DNA of 64,000 nucleotides from Acidobacteriota bacterium (GTDB taxonomy: Bacteria; Acidobacteriota; Thermoanaerobaculia; Gp7-AA8): NCBI GenBank assembly GCA_003223645.1, contig QHVT01000005.1, positions 434,001 to 498,000 of the forward strand. Direction: 5' to 3'. Positions 16,542 to 25,940 of the stretch are shown one piece after another; the stretch's first letter is position 1; every line of letters begins with the position of its first letter. Under the pieces are notes generated by a model. The model was given only the letters and a program-made list of their open reading frames with translations, was not told where the DNA came from and ran no database searches. Both the position numbers and the translations under genes were made by a program.

Positions 16542-18455
16542 ATGGCCACCAAAAAGCCGGCGAAGCGCTGGGCGCGCGATTACGTTTTCGACATTCTCCA
16601 GGACCTCGGCATCCGCTATCTGTTCGGTGTTCCCGGCACGAACGAGATTCCGATCATCGACGGCACTTCGTATCCGTCGAACGACGTCCAATACATCGAG
16701 TGCCTGCACGAGAACATCGCCATCGGTGCGGCGATGGGCTCTGCGCGGATGACGAACAAGCCCGGCGTTCTGCTCGTCCACGTCACGCCCGGCATCGCGC
16801 ACACGATCGGCAATCTCTTTAATGCCTGGCGCTCGAAGATGCCGCTGGTCGTGCTCTGCGCGCAGCAGCAGAATGAGCTGGTGACGCAGGAGCCGCTGCT
16901 GGCATCGAACCTCGTCGACCTCGCGCGGCCGTACACGAAGTGGGCACACGAGGTGCGCACGGAACAGGAACTGCCGATGGTGCTGCAGCGCGCGTTCAAA
17001 GAAGCGATGGCGCCGCCCGCAGGACCGGTGTTCGTGTCGATCCCGTGGGAGTTCAACATGCGCCTGATCGACGACGACGATCGCGTGAAAGGCGTGACGC
17101 AGATCTCGCCGCACTTCACGGGCGATCCCGAAACGATCCGACAGGCGGCGGCGATCCTGACGAAGGCGAAGAACCCGCTGATCATCGCCGGCGACGCCGT
17201 CGGCTACGCGAACGCGTGGCCGGAGTTGCAGGAGCTCGCCCAGATTCTCGGTGCGCCGGTTCTGCTGCAGACGTTCAGCAGCGTCTCGAATTTTCCGAAC
17301 GACGATTACCACTGGCAGGGCGAGCTGCCGGGAACACAGTCCGGCATGCAGGCCGTGTTCGCCGACCATGACGTCGCGTTCCTCGTCGGCTGGGCGTGCC
17401 AGGCGCAGGTCACGGTCTTCAAATACAGCTCCGGTCCGCTGATTCCGCCGGATGTCACGCAGATCTATCTCTCGAACGACACGTGGGACATCGGCAAGAA
17501 CTATTACGGCAAGGCGGCGATCTTCGGTGATATCAAGGCGACGCTGCCGCTGCTGAACGATCTCGTTCGCGAGAATCCGCCGCGCGGCGCGAAGTCGCGC
17601 AACAAGACGATGCGCGCGGGCGATGCGCAGCGCGCGGAGAACTGGGACGCGTATCTCGCGACCGCGATGAAGTCGGACGACATCTGGGCAGTCGTGATCG
17701 CACACGCGCTGAGCGAGTTGATCGACGAGATGGATCTCGCGAAGAAATTCGTCTACGTCCACGAGGCTGTCTCCGATCCCGCGCCGTTTCAGTACTACCT
17801 TCCGTTCAACCCCGAAGCCGCCGCACCGATCAGTTACTACTGCGTCGCCGGCGGATCGCTGGGCTGGTCGATGCCGGCCTCGCTCGGCATCAAGCTCGAG
17901 GAGCGCGGCTGGCAGGACATCGAGACGAAACTGGTCGTCAATGCAGTCGGCGACGGCTCGTCGCTCTTCTATCCGCAGACGTGGTGGACGGCCGCGCATC
18001 GCGAGCTCGGCATCCTTTACATCATCACCAACAACCACGAGTACCACACGCTACAGGTTGGACTGTCGCAGGTCGTCGACGCGTACGGCCAGGCGCCGGG
18101 ATACGAGTGGAATCCGAAGACGCTCACTCCCGACTATCTGCTGATCGACCGGCCGAAAGTCGACTTCCTGAGTCTCGCGAAAGGATTCGGCGGCGTCGAA
18201 GGCGAGAAGGTGAACACACCTGCGGAAGTGAAGGATGCGCTGCGCAAAGCGATCGACTACGTGATGACGAACAAGCGCTCGTACCTGCTCGACATGCGCA
18301 TGAATCCCGCCACGCCCAAGCCCCCCGCGACGACGGTGCCGGAAGAGCGGTACGCTTTGCAGCCGCCGATCGACTTCGTGCACGAGATTTCGCGCAAGCA
18401 GGTGCTGGCGCTCTTACAGACCGGTCGTTCGCCGAACATCCCCGTGATCTTCTGA
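16542..18455 (+). CDS. Thiamine-diphosphate-dependent enzyme (acetolactate synthase / benzoylformate decarboxylase-like)
   Basis: This is a 637-residue three-domain ThDP enzyme. The N-terminal Pyr domain has IRYLFGVPGTNEIPIIDG and the catalytic-Glu segment YIECLHENIAIGAAMG. The middle domain has NPLIIAGDAVGYANAWPEL, and the C-terminal PP domain carries the ThDP/Mg motif VGDGSSLFYPQ...IITNN. Family members carboligate or decarboxylate 2-keto acids. It starts at ATG 16542 after GAGGAGAGAGGGAG. The next gene, 24 nt on, is a flavin amine oxidase with a similar leader, so the two probably act in one pathway: amine or amino acid oxidation giving a 2-oxo product for ThDP chemistry. That pathway is inference. 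Confidence 0.85.
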   Translation: MATKKPAKRWARDYVFDILQDLGIRYLFGVPGTNEIPIIDGTSYPSNDVQYIECLHENIAIGAAMGSARMTNKPGVLLVHVTPGIAHTIGNLFNAWRSKMPLVVLCAQQQNELVTQEPLLASNLVDLARPYTKWAHEVRTEQELPMVLQRAFKEAMAPPAGPVFVSIPWEFNMRLIDDDDRVKGVTQISPHFTGDPETIRQAAAILTKAKNPLIIAGDAVGYANAWPELQELAQILGAPVLLQTFSSVSNFPNDDYHWQGELPGTQSGMQAVFADHDVAFLVGWACQAQVTVFKYSSGPLIPPDVTQIYLSNDTWDIGKNYYGKAAIFGDIKATLPLLNDLVRENPPRGAKSRNKTMRAGDAQRAENWDAYLATAMKSDDIWAVVIAHALSELIDEMDLAKKFVYVHEAVSDPAPFQYYLPFNPEAAAPISYYCVAGGSLGWSMPASLGIKLEERGWQDIETKLVVNAVGDGSSLFYPQTWWTAAHRELGILYIITNNHEYHTLQVGLSQVVDAYGQAPGYEWNPKTLTPDYLLIDRPKVDFLSLAKGFGGVEGEKVNTPAEVKDALRKAIDYVMTNKRSYLLDMRMNPATPKPPATTVPEERYALQPPIDFVHEISRKQVLALLQTGRSPNIPVIF

Positions 18456-18479
18456 CGAAAGAGAGAGAGGAGAAGAGCC

Positions 18480-20078
18480 ATGGCCGATCAACAAGTCGAT
18501 GTCGCAATCGTCGGCGCCGGAGTCTCGGGCGTGTATTGCGGATGGCGCCTGCTGCAACAGGACCCGTCGCGCAAAGTCGTGGTGTTCGAAGGAGGCACGC
18601 ACGTCGGAGGACGACTGCTGTCCGTGAGTCCGCCCGACATTCCGAACATGGTCGCGGAGCTCGGCGGGATGCGCATTCTTCCCGCGGTGCAGCCGATCAT
18701 CACGAAGTTGATCGATGAGCTCAACCGTCAGCTGCCGCCCGCGCAGCAGATCGAGCTGTACAACTTTCCCGTCGATCAGCCGCAGAATCTCGCGTATCTG
18801 CGAGGCATCTATCTGCGCCTCTCCGACTTCACGACGAATCCCGACAAAGTTCCCTATCGCCTCGGCTTCATCGAGCGCGGCAATCTCGCCGGCAGCATCA
18901 TCGTCAACGCAATCGGGCAGATCGTTCCCGGCATCACCGATCCGAATCTCAGCGAAGAAGATCGCCGGAAGCTGGCGCAGAACGCGTCGTTCGCGGGCGT
19001 GCCGCTCTACAAACAGGGCTTCTGGAATGTGCTGATGCGCGTGATCAGCAACGAGGCGTATCAGCTCGGCGTCGATGCCGGCGGCTACAACACGACGCTG
19101 ACGAACTGGAACGCCGCGGATGCGATCCCCTGGTATCTCTCCGACTTCGGCGTCAGTCCGGTCTACAAAGGATTCAAGAAGGGTTTTCAGGAAGTGCCGA
19201 AGTCGGTCGCGGAGCTGTTCACAAACGCCGGCGGCGCAATCCGGCTGAACACACCGGTGAGCGGCATCGATTGGGACGGCGGGAAGGCCGTGCTGCGTGT
19301 GAACGGCGACACGGTGACCGCGAACGCCGTGATCCTCGCGATGCCGCGCCGCTCGCTCGATCTGCTCACGCCGACGAGTCCTCCGCTGCTGCTCATTCAC
19401 GACCTGATCGCGAGCGTGACGCCGCGGCCGCTCTTCAAGTTGTTCACGACCTACACGAGTCCGTGGTGGCGGAACGCCGGCTATACGGATCCGGTCTCCG
19501 GCAAGAACGTGTACGTGCAGGCCGGCCGCAGCGTGACGGATTTGCCGGTGCGGCAGACGTACTACTGGCCAAAGGACGACGGCACTCCGGCGACGGACGG
19601 CCCGTCGATGCTGATGGCGAGCTATGACGACGGAACGAACATCGGCTTCTGGGACGGTCTGCGGCCGAAGCGTCGCGAAGCATGGGCACAGAAGCGCGAA
19701 GTACCGGAGCTCGCCGAGCCGTTTGAGAGTGCCGACTGCGCGAGCCAGCCGGATCTGCCGTGGTGTACGTATCGAGCGCCGAAGCGCATGGTCGCGGAGG
19801 TCGCGCGCCAACTCGCCGTGATTCACGGGCTCAACTACACGCCGCAGGTGCGCAACGCGGCGTTCCGTGACTGGGGCGATGATCCGTTCGGCGGCGGCTG
19901 GAACAGCTGGAACATCGGCGTGAAGTCGTGGGAAGTGAAGAAGAAGATCATCAAGCCGTTCGACGATCGCAACTTCTTCATTTGCGGTGAAGCGTACTCG
20001 GACGCGCAGGGATGGGTTGAAGGCGCGCTGCAGACGGCGGACATGGTGCTGGAGAAGTTCGGAATCGGAGCGCTGTAG
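18480..20078 (+). CDS. Flavin-dependent monoamine / L-amino acid oxidase
   Basis: This is a 532-residue FAD enzyme of the amine oxidase superfamily. The N-terminal dinucleotide-binding motif is VAIVGAGVSGVYCGWRLLQ, followed by GGTHVGGRLLS and the conserved AELGGMRI. The C-terminal FAD motif is FFICGEAYSDAQGWVEGALQTADMVL. A WNSWNIGVKSWEV segment lines the probable substrate site. No signal peptide is present. Relatives include tryptophan and phenylalanine 2-oxidases and monoamine oxidases; the substrate cannot be fixed from the sequence. RBS GAGAGGAGAAG precedes the ATG. It follows the ThDP gene closely and is followed by tRNA-Ser(GCU). Confidence 0.87.
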   Translation: MADQQVDVAIVGAGVSGVYCGWRLLQQDPSRKVVVFEGGTHVGGRLLSVSPPDIPNMVAELGGMRILPAVQPIITKLIDELNRQLPPAQQIELYNFPVDQPQNLAYLRGIYLRLSDFTTNPDKVPYRLGFIERGNLAGSIIVNAIGQIVPGITDPNLSEEDRRKLAQNASFAGVPLYKQGFWNVLMRVISNEAYQLGVDAGGYNTTLTNWNAADAIPWYLSDFGVSPVYKGFKKGFQEVPKSVAELFTNAGGAIRLNTPVSGIDWDGGKAVLRVNGDTVTANAVILAMPRRSLDLLTPTSPPLLLIHDLIASVTPRPLFKLFTTYTSPWWRNAGYTDPVSGKNVYVQAGRSVTDLPVRQTYYWPKDDGTPATDGPSMLMASYDDGTNIGFWDGLRPKRREAWAQKREVPELAEPFESADCASQPDLPWCTYRAPKRMVAEVARQLAVIHGLNYTPQVRNAAFRDWGDDPFGGGWNSWNIGVKSWEVKKKIIKPFDDRNFFICGEAYSDAQGWVEGALQTADMVLEKFGIGAL

Positions 20079-20110
20079 ACGTGTGTTACCCTCCGCGCAC
20101 GTCCTCAGCC

Positions 20111-20204
20111 GGAGAGATGGGTGAGCGGCTGAAACCAGCGGTTTGCTAAACCGCCGTAGGGCCTTAAAGCTCTACCGAGGGTTCGAATCCCTCTCTCTCC
20201 GCCA
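20111..20204 (+). tRNA. tRNA-Ser(GCU)
   Basis: Acceptor GGAGAGA pairs with TCTCTCC, and discriminator G and CCA are encoded. The anticodon arm GCGGT-TTGCTAA-ACCGC gives anticodon GCT (reads AGC/AGU). A long variable arm and the GAGGG-TTCGAAT-CCCTC T arm confirm tRNA-Ser. Confidence 0.97.
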
Positions 20205-20250
20205 CCGGGCACGGCCCGGTACGCAGGTTGGCCTAGCCTTCCGGACGCCT
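20205..20250. repeat. Degenerate GTTGGCC-family element over the permease stop codon
   Basis: CCGGGCACGGCCCGG is a palindrome, followed by GCAGGTTGGCCTAGCC, related to the elements at 13592 and 53067. The last residues of the APC permease are read from it on the minus strand. Confidence 0.5.
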
Positions 20251-21750
20251 GTTCCCGAAAGTTCTCTTCGCGGAAACGTGCCAGTACAACGTCAACAACA
20301 CACCGAGACCAAACATCGTCCACAACACCAGCTCGTTCGGCGGAAGCATGAAAACGATCGTGATGAATGCGATCCAGAGAATCGCGATCGCGTTCAATGC
20401 GGATGACCAGCGTCCGAGGTTCCACGGCGCGAGGTCGCGCGTCATGAACTCGCCGCTCTTGCGGATGCGGTTGCGCAGGTTGAGATAGATCGGGATTCCG
20501 TACGCGAGATACAGACAGATCGTGCTGATCGACGTGACGACGAACCACGCGGCGGCGTAGACGCAGATCGCGACGCTGAGGAGCGACGTGACGATGATGG
20601 CAATGAACGGCGTGTGATGTTTTCCGCCGACGCGCTTGAGCCAGCGCGAGCCGGGGATGCCGTCGTCGCGCGCGAACGCGTACCACATCCTCCCCATCGA
20701 CGTGACCGACGCGACGCCGCAGAGCCACATCGCGATGCCGATGATGACGGCGATCGCGTTCGCGAAAAACGGCGTGAGATTGTTGCGCACGATGTACAGC
20801 ACGGGATAGGGATCGTTCGCGGTCGCGGCGACGTCGCCGCGCGGAATGCACCACGTCAGCGCCATCAGCATCACGTAGCCGGCGATCGCGGAGACTCCAA
20901 CCGACAGCACCATTCCCCACGCGCTGTTCAGTCTCGCCATCACCGTCTCCTCGGCCATATGCGCCGACGCGTCGTAGCCGGTGTACGTCCACTGCGCCTG
21001 CAGCAGCGCGAGCACGAAGAAGAGCGGCGGCGATGCCGCGAAGAGGCTGGGGAGGATTCGAAACAGCGGCGATGGCATCGTGATGTCGCCGATGGCGAGC
21101 ACCGGCTCGGGCGCCGCCGCGACGGGATGCCACGAGAAGAGAAATCCGAGCGGGTTGTGATGCTGCCCGCTGATCGTGAGCAGCAGCGTGATCGCCAGGA
21201 CGCCGCCGATGTGCCACCACACGCTGATGTCGGAGAGGCGCGCGGTGAGACGAATGCCCCACACATTGATCAGAACTTGCGGGATGAGAATCAGCAGCAT
21301 GACCAGGAGCTGCGAGCTCCAACTCGTCGCTTTCGGTGTGAAGATGCCGATGATGTAGATCGCCGCGGCGATGTTGATCCCGGCGGTGATCGCGACCTGT
21401 CCGATCATGTTCAGCCATGCGGTGATCCACGCCCATCGCCGCCCGCCGAGGCGGAACGCCCAGAAGTACAAACCGCCGGCGGTCGGATATGCGGACGCGA
21501 TCTCCGCCATCGACGCCGCGACGGCGAGCGTCATCACGCTCACGAGCGGCCATCCGATCGAGTTGACGACCGGCCCCGCGTATTTCAAGCCGTAGCCGAA
21601 CAGCAGCACCGCGCCGGTGAGGATGGAGATGATGGAGAACGAGACGGCGAAGTTGGAGAAGCCGCCCATCTCGCGATAGAGCTGCTGCGCGTAGCCGAGC
21701 CGCTCGAGATCGCGGACGTCGTCGCGGATGATGTCGTCGCGCGACTTCAC
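20233..21750 (-). CDS. APC-family amino acid/amine permease
   Basis: This is a 505-residue inner-membrane transporter with about 12 hydrophobic segments. The first segment pattern REMGGFSNFAVSFSIISILTG and the later TYTGYDASAHMAEET are typical of the amino acid/GABA-type APC permeases. GTG 21750 is chosen because it overlaps the stop of the DUF2461 gene (TGGTGA), implying coupled translation; a longer frame upstream is an antisense-type extension without family similarity. It is on the opposite strand to the amine oxidase and separated by tRNA-Ser, so a link with that enzyme is only suggestive. Confidence 0.9.
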   Translation of the reverse strand: MKSRDDIIRDDVRDLERLGYAQQLYREMGGFSNFAVSFSIISILTGAVLLFGYGLKYAGPVVNSIGWPLVSVMTLAVAASMAEIASAYPTAGGLYFWAFRLGGRRWAWITAWLNMIGQVAITAGINIAAAIYIIGIFTPKATSWSSQLLVMLLILIPQVLINVWGIRLTARLSDISVWWHIGGVLAITLLLTISGQHHNPLGFLFSWHPVAAAPEPVLAIGDITMPSPLFRILPSLFAASPPLFFVLALLQAQWTYTGYDASAHMAEETVMARLNSAWGMVLSVGVSAIAGYVMLMALTWCIPRGDVAATANDPYPVLYIVRNNLTPFFANAIAVIIGIAMWLCGVASVTSMGRMWYAFARDDGIPGSRWLKRVGGKHHTPFIAIIVTSLLSVAICVYAAAWFVVTSISTICLYLAYGIPIYLNLRNRIRKSGEFMTRDLAPWNLGRWSSALNAIAILWIAFITIVFMLPPNELVLWTMFGLGVLLTLYWHVSAKRTFGNRRPEG

Positions 21751-22421
21751 CAGGCGAGCCCCATCGCGCGCGTCACGAACTTCACGAGCGGCGCCATCGT
21801 CTTGCAGTGCTTGATGAACGTCGCCGGAAAATCGGCGCTGCACAGCTCTTTGTCGGTCAGGCGCACTGACGTCGTGAAGTCGGTGTGCTTGAGAAACTCG
21901 ATGTCGGGATGATCGGGCGCGTAGCCGCGCGGCGGACGCTGAAGCGTGTGTCCATGGATCGGCAGCTTCGTTTTCTTTACTGCTTTCCACTCCGCGGAGC
22001 CGCGCGCGATCACGTCGCGCACCTGCGCGAGCGCTTTCGGATCGGGATGCCAGATGCCGGCGGCGACGAACGACTCGCCGGGCTGCACGTGGAGATAGAA
22101 GCCCGGCACGCTCGCTGAAGCCTTCGAGTTGTCGTGGAAAAAGTGCGCACCGAGGTGCGTCTTGTAGGGCGACTTGTCCTTCGAGAAGCGCGTGTCGCGA
22201 TAGATGCGAAAGAGCGAGCCGCCGGACGGACGCGGATCGGCGACGACGTGCGGGCTGATTTTCTGCAGCCGCGGGCCGATGTCAGCAATGAAGCGGAGCA
22301 CCGGATCGCGCACGTCGCGCTCGTATCGCTGCTTGTTGGCGTTGAACCAGTCGCGCTCGTTGTGAATGCGCAACTCGCTGAGGAAGCGGAACACCTGCGG
22401 TGTGAAATAGGTCGCCGGCAT
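21747..22421 (-). CDS. DUF2461 domain protein
   Basis: This is a 224-residue cytoplasmic protein that matches the DUF2461 (TIGR02453) family over its whole length: FTPQVFRFLSELRIHNERDWF, then SLFRIYRDTRFSKDKSPYKTH and the late PRGYAPDHPDIEFLKHTDF. The function is unknown. A TAGATT hexamer lies 6 nt upstream of ATG 22421, consistent with a leaderless transcript. It overlaps the permease start by 4 nt, forming a two-gene operon. Confidence 0.92.
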   Translation of the reverse strand: MPATYFTPQVFRFLSELRIHNERDWFNANKQRYERDVRDPVLRFIADIGPRLQKISPHVVADPRPSGGSLFRIYRDTRFSKDKSPYKTHLGAHFFHDNSKASASVPGFYLHVQPGESFVAAGIWHPDPKALAQVRDVIARGSAEWKAVKKTKLPIHGHTLQRPPRGYAPDHPDIEFLKHTDFTTSVRLTDKELCSADFPATFIKHCKTMAPLVKFVTRAMGLAW

Positions 22422-22427
22422 GCGTTA

Positions 22428-22433
22428 AATCTA
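22428..22433 (-). promoter_or_regulatory. -10 hexamer TAGATT before the DUF2461 gene
   Basis: On the minus strand TAGATT is followed by TAACGC and then the ATG at 22421, a 6-nt spacing typical of the leaderless starts in this window. Confidence 0.4.
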
Positions 22434-22547
22434 CTGCATACGGCACTTGCGCCGCACGGCACGCTTCGTGCTCGACCGTAAGGCGCCGAACAGGCTCTTC
22501 GCGCAGTACCCGAAGCTGTTTGATCTTGAGACCGAAGGAGACTACTC

Positions 22548-23015
22548 ATGGCAACGAGTAAGCGCGGTTTTGCGTCGATGGACGCTTCAAAGCAGCGTGA
22601 CATTGCGAGTAAGGGTGGGCGCGCTGCGCACGCCAAAGGAACTGCCCACGAATTCACGTCCGACGAGGCACGTGTAGCAGGACGGAAGGGCGGCGAGGCC
22701 GTCAGCCGCGACCGCGCGCATATGGCCGCGATCGGCCGCGAGGGCGGACACAGCCGCGGGGCGCGCGCACGCGCCGCAGCAGCCGCGACCGGCGCGGCAG
22801 TCGGAATTGCGGCCGGTGCCATCGCCGGCGCGGTGGTGCAGCACGCCACCGACCGGAAGCATCAGGAGAACGATATTTCGCAGGGCTCGGGCTCGCAGCC
22901 GTTTGTCCGTCAGGCGAACGAAGAGAGCCGCAGCGGCATGCAGGAGCGCCCCAACAACAATCGCTCCGACATGCGGGACGAAGGCAACTTCTCCTCGAGC
23001 CGCGACCGGTTCTAG
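22548..23015 (+). CDS. KGG-repeat stress-type protein
   Basis: This is a 155-residue small hydrophilic protein. The N-terminal half holds three copies of the KGG motif (ASKGGRAAH, GRKGGEAVS, GREGGHSRG) known from stress-induced acidophilic repeat and YciG-like proteins. A short Ala/Gly-rich hydrophobic stretch (AAATGAAVGIAAGAIAGAVV) could be one glycine-zipper membrane segment. The last third is Ser/Arg/Asn-rich and looks disordered. A GAAGGAG ribosome-binding site precedes ATG 22548. Its molecular role is unknown; general stress protection is the usual suggestion. Confidence 0.8.
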   Translation: MATSKRGFASMDASKQRDIASKGGRAAHAKGTAHEFTSDEARVAGRKGGEAVSRDRAHMAAIGREGGHSRGARARAAAAATGAAVGIAAGAIAGAVVQHATDRKHQENDISQGSGSQPFVRQANEESRSGMQERPNNNRSDMRDEGNFSSSRDRF

Positions 23016-23020
23016 GGTTT

Positions 23021-23090
23021 GTGGAGCGGCGCCCGCTTCGGGCGCCGGATTCTCGCGAGGGTCGGCGGCCGAGGGCGGCCGCCGCTCCAC
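23021..23090. repeat. GTGGAGCGGC...GCCGCTCCAC palindromic element
   Basis: This is a 70-bp copy with inner GGCGCCCG/CGGGCGCC and CGGCCG stems and a central ATTCTCGCGAG. It abuts the stop codon of the FAD/Fe-S oxidase. Related copies lie at 27442, 29116, 31283 and 32664. Confidence 0.85.
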
Positions 23091-25931
23091 TTACCTCGCG
23101 AGATTCAAGACCTCCGCGAGGTGCAGCGTTTCGCGCCCGGTTGCCTGTTCGATCTGTTCCCGGCAACTGAATCCGTCCGCGATGATGAGCGTGTCTTCGC
23201 TCGCGCCGCGCACGAGCGGCAGGATTACGCGCTCGCCGATCGCCATCGAAATGTCGTAGTGATCGCGCTCGAATCCGAACGCGCCCGCCATTCCGCAGCA
23301 GCCCGAATCGGGATGCTGCAGCTCGAGCCCGATCTTGCGCAGCAGCGTTTCCTCGGCGTCGAAGCGCATCACCGACTTGTGATGACAGTGCGACTGCACG
23401 ATCGCTTTGCGCTCGAGCGACGGCAGCGCGACGTCTTCGCGCAGCAGAAACTCGCTCAGCGTGAGTGCCGAGGACGCGAGCTTCTGCGCGTACCGATCGT
23501 TCGGATAGAGATTCAGCAGCTCATCGCGAAAGACCGAAACACAACTCGGCTCGAGTCCGACGATTGGAAGTCCTTCGTCGAGCGCGGGGCGAAGAACATC
23601 GATCGTTTCGCGCAGCAGCTTCTTCGCGCGGTCGAGGAAGCCCCAGTCGTACAGCGGACGTCCGCAGCAGACGCGCTTCTGCGGGATCGTGACGCCGTAG
23701 CCCGCGCGCTCGAGCACTTCGACTGCGGCGTGGGCGGTGGCGGGGCGGAAGTGATTGTTGAAGGTGTCGGTCCAGAGGACGACGCGCTTCGCGCTGTTCT
23801 TCGGAACAAACTGCTCGCGAAACGTTTTGTTCGCGAACTTCGGCATGTGCCGTTTCGAGGAAATGCCGCTGAATCGCGCCAGCGGCATGAGCGCATTCGC
23901 GACGCGCGGCATCTTCGATGCGAGCCCCGCCCACCAGTAAATCCACCCCATCGTGTAGGCGGGGAGGGGGCGGAGGCGCTGCTCGTAATAGTGCGAGAGA
24001 AACTCCGCCTTGTACGTCGCCATGTCGACGCCGGTCGGGCAGTCGCCTTTGCAACCTTTGCAGGAGATGCAAAGGTCGAGAGCACTTTTTACATCGTCGT
24101 TTTCCCAATCAGAAGGCGTGACCTGTCCCTGGAACATCTCGAAGAGCAATCGCGCCCGGCCGCGCGTCGAGTGTTTTTCCTCGCGCGTGACCTGGTAGCT
24201 CGGGCACATCGTGCCGCCGTCGAGGCGGCGGCAGCGGCCGACGCCTACGCAGCGGAGGATCGCGTGATTCATCTGCCCTTCGTCTTCCGCGAACTGAAAA
24301 TGCGTTTGCGGCGGAGACCAGGGACGGAAACTCGCGCCGAGGCGGAGATTCTCGTCGGGGTGGTAGGGAGTGACGACCTTGCCGGGATTCATCTTTCCGG
24401 CGGGATCCCAGAGCGACTTGAACTCGCGGAACGCGCCGATCAGCTCGGGGCCGAACATTTTCTCGAGCAGCACCGCGCGCGACTGCCCGTCGCCGTGCTC
24501 GCCGGAAAACGAGCCGCCGTACGAAGCGACGAGATCGGCCGCGTCGTCGAGAAACGTGCGGAACTTCGCGATGCCGCGCGCCGACGTCATGTCGAAGTTC
24601 GTGCGCGTGTGCACGCAGCCGTCGCCGAAGTGGCCGTACAAGTCGCCGCCGTAGTCGTATGCCGAGAGCAGCTTGCGGAGATCGCGCAGATACGCGCCGA
24701 GCTTTTGCGGCGCGACCGCCGCGTCCTCCCACCCTTCCCACATCAGCGGCTTGCCGGGAACGTGCGCCGTCGCGCCGAGCCCCGACTCGCGCACCGCCCA
24801 GAGGAACCGCGCTTCCTTCGATTCGTTGTCGAAGAGCCGCGACGACTCACTCACCAGCGGCTTCGCCTTGCCGATCGCCTCGTCGAGCGTCTCGCCGCCG
24901 AACTCGACGAGCAGCCATCCGCCGCCCGGCGGGAGCAGCGCGAGTCCGCGCTCGTTCATTCCCTTGTGCTGCTGATCGCGCACGAGCAGATCGTCGAAGC
25001 CTTCGAGTCCGATCGGACCGAAGCCGAGGACGCGCGGCACGTCGTCGGCGGCTTCGTAGACGCTCGGATAGCCGAGCACGAGCAGCGCGCGCGCGGGAGG
25101 ACTGTAGACGAGCTTTGCCTTCGCCTCGAGCACGAGCACGCACGTCGACTCCGTGCCGACGAGCGCGCGCGCGACGTGGAAGCCATTCTCCGGCAGCAGC
25201 TCGTCGAGGTTGTAGCCGGACACGCGGCGCGGGATTCTCGGGAAGCGCGCGCGAATGAGATCGGCGTAGCGATCGCGAATCGATTTGAGTCCCGCGTAAA
25301 TCTCGCCGCGACGTCCGCCTTCACTGATGATGCGCGCGAGCTCGTCGTCGCTCGTCGCGCCGACGCGCATCCGCACGCCGTCATAAGTCAGAACATCCAG
25401 CTCGTCGATGTTGTCGACGGTCTTGCCGGACATGATCGAGTGCACGCCGCAGGAGTTGTTGCCGATCATCCCGCCGAGCGTGCACCAGCGATGCGTGGCA
25501 GGATCGGGGCCGAACGTGAGCGTGTGCTTTTCCGCTTCGCGCCGCAGATCGTCGAGCACGAGGCCGGGCTCCACGCGCGCGAATTTCTCGGACGCGTTCA
25601 TCTCCACGACGTTGTGCATGTACTTCGACATGTCGAGGATGACCGCGACGTTGCAGCACTGGCCGGCCAGGCTCGTGCCTGCGCCTCGCCCGAGGATCGG
25701 CGCGCCGAATTGACGCGCGAGTGCGACCGTTGCGATGACGTCGTCAGCGTCGCGCGGCAGCACGACGCCGATCGGGACTTGTCGATAGTTGGAAGCGTCG
25801 GTCGCGTAGAGCGCGCGCGAGCCGTCGTCGAATCGCACTTCGCCGCGGACGGCGCGCTTCAACGCATCCGCGAGCGCGGCGGCATCGAGGTCGAGCTGTT
25901 GAATGCGATCGCGATGAACGAAGCGCGGCAC
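23091..25931 (-). CDS. FAD-linked oxidase with Fe-S and CCG domains (YdiJ/GlcD-like)
   Basis: This is a 946-residue fusion. The N-terminal FAD-binding type 4 domain contains PRDADDVIATVALARQFG, GRGAGTSLAGQC and the GGMIGNNSCGVHS segment. A GlcD-like C-terminal cap follows (GEHGDGQSRAVLLEKMFG). The ferredoxin segment has LCISCKGCKGDCPTGVDM, then CCG domains with VCCGRPLYDWGF and SGCCGMAGAFGFE. Such enzymes oxidise D-2-hydroxyacids such as D-lactate, glycolate or D-2-hydroxyglutarate and pass electrons to the respiratory chain. The exact substrate is not determinable. It appears single in its transcription unit. Confidence 0.92.
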   Translation of the reverse strand: MPRFVHRDRIQQLDLDAAALADALKRAVRGEVRFDDGSRALYATDASNYRQVPIGVVLPRDADDVIATVALARQFGAPILGRGAGTSLAGQCCNVAVILDMSKYMHNVVEMNASEKFARVEPGLVLDDLRREAEKHTLTFGPDPATHRWCTLGGMIGNNSCGVHSIMSGKTVDNIDELDVLTYDGVRMRVGATSDDELARIISEGGRRGEIYAGLKSIRDRYADLIRARFPRIPRRVSGYNLDELLPENGFHVARALVGTESTCVLVLEAKAKLVYSPPARALLVLGYPSVYEAADDVPRVLGFGPIGLEGFDDLLVRDQQHKGMNERGLALLPPGGGWLLVEFGGETLDEAIGKAKPLVSESSRLFDNESKEARFLWAVRESGLGATAHVPGKPLMWEGWEDAAVAPQKLGAYLRDLRKLLSAYDYGGDLYGHFGDGCVHTRTNFDMTSARGIAKFRTFLDDAADLVASYGGSFSGEHGDGQSRAVLLEKMFGPELIGAFREFKSLWDPAGKMNPGKVVTPYHPDENLRLGASFRPWSPPQTHFQFAEDEGQMNHAILRCVGVGRCRRLDGGTMCPSYQVTREEKHSTRGRARLLFEMFQGQVTPSDWENDDVKSALDLCISCKGCKGDCPTGVDMATYKAEFLSHYYEQRLRPLPAYTMGWIYWWAGLASKMPRVANALMPLARFSGISSKRHMPKFANKTFREQFVPKNSAKRVVLWTDTFNNHFRPATAHAAVEVLERAGYGVTIPQKRVCCGRPLYDWGFLDRAKKLLRETIDVLRPALDEGLPIVGLEPSCVSVFRDELLNLYPNDRYAQKLASSALTLSEFLLREDVALPSLERKAIVQSHCHHKSVMRFDAEETLLRKIGLELQHPDSGCCGMAGAFGFERDHYDISMAIGERVILPLVRGASEDTLIIADGFSCREQIEQATGRETLHLAEVLNLAR

Positions 25932-25940
25932 GGTGCGAGT

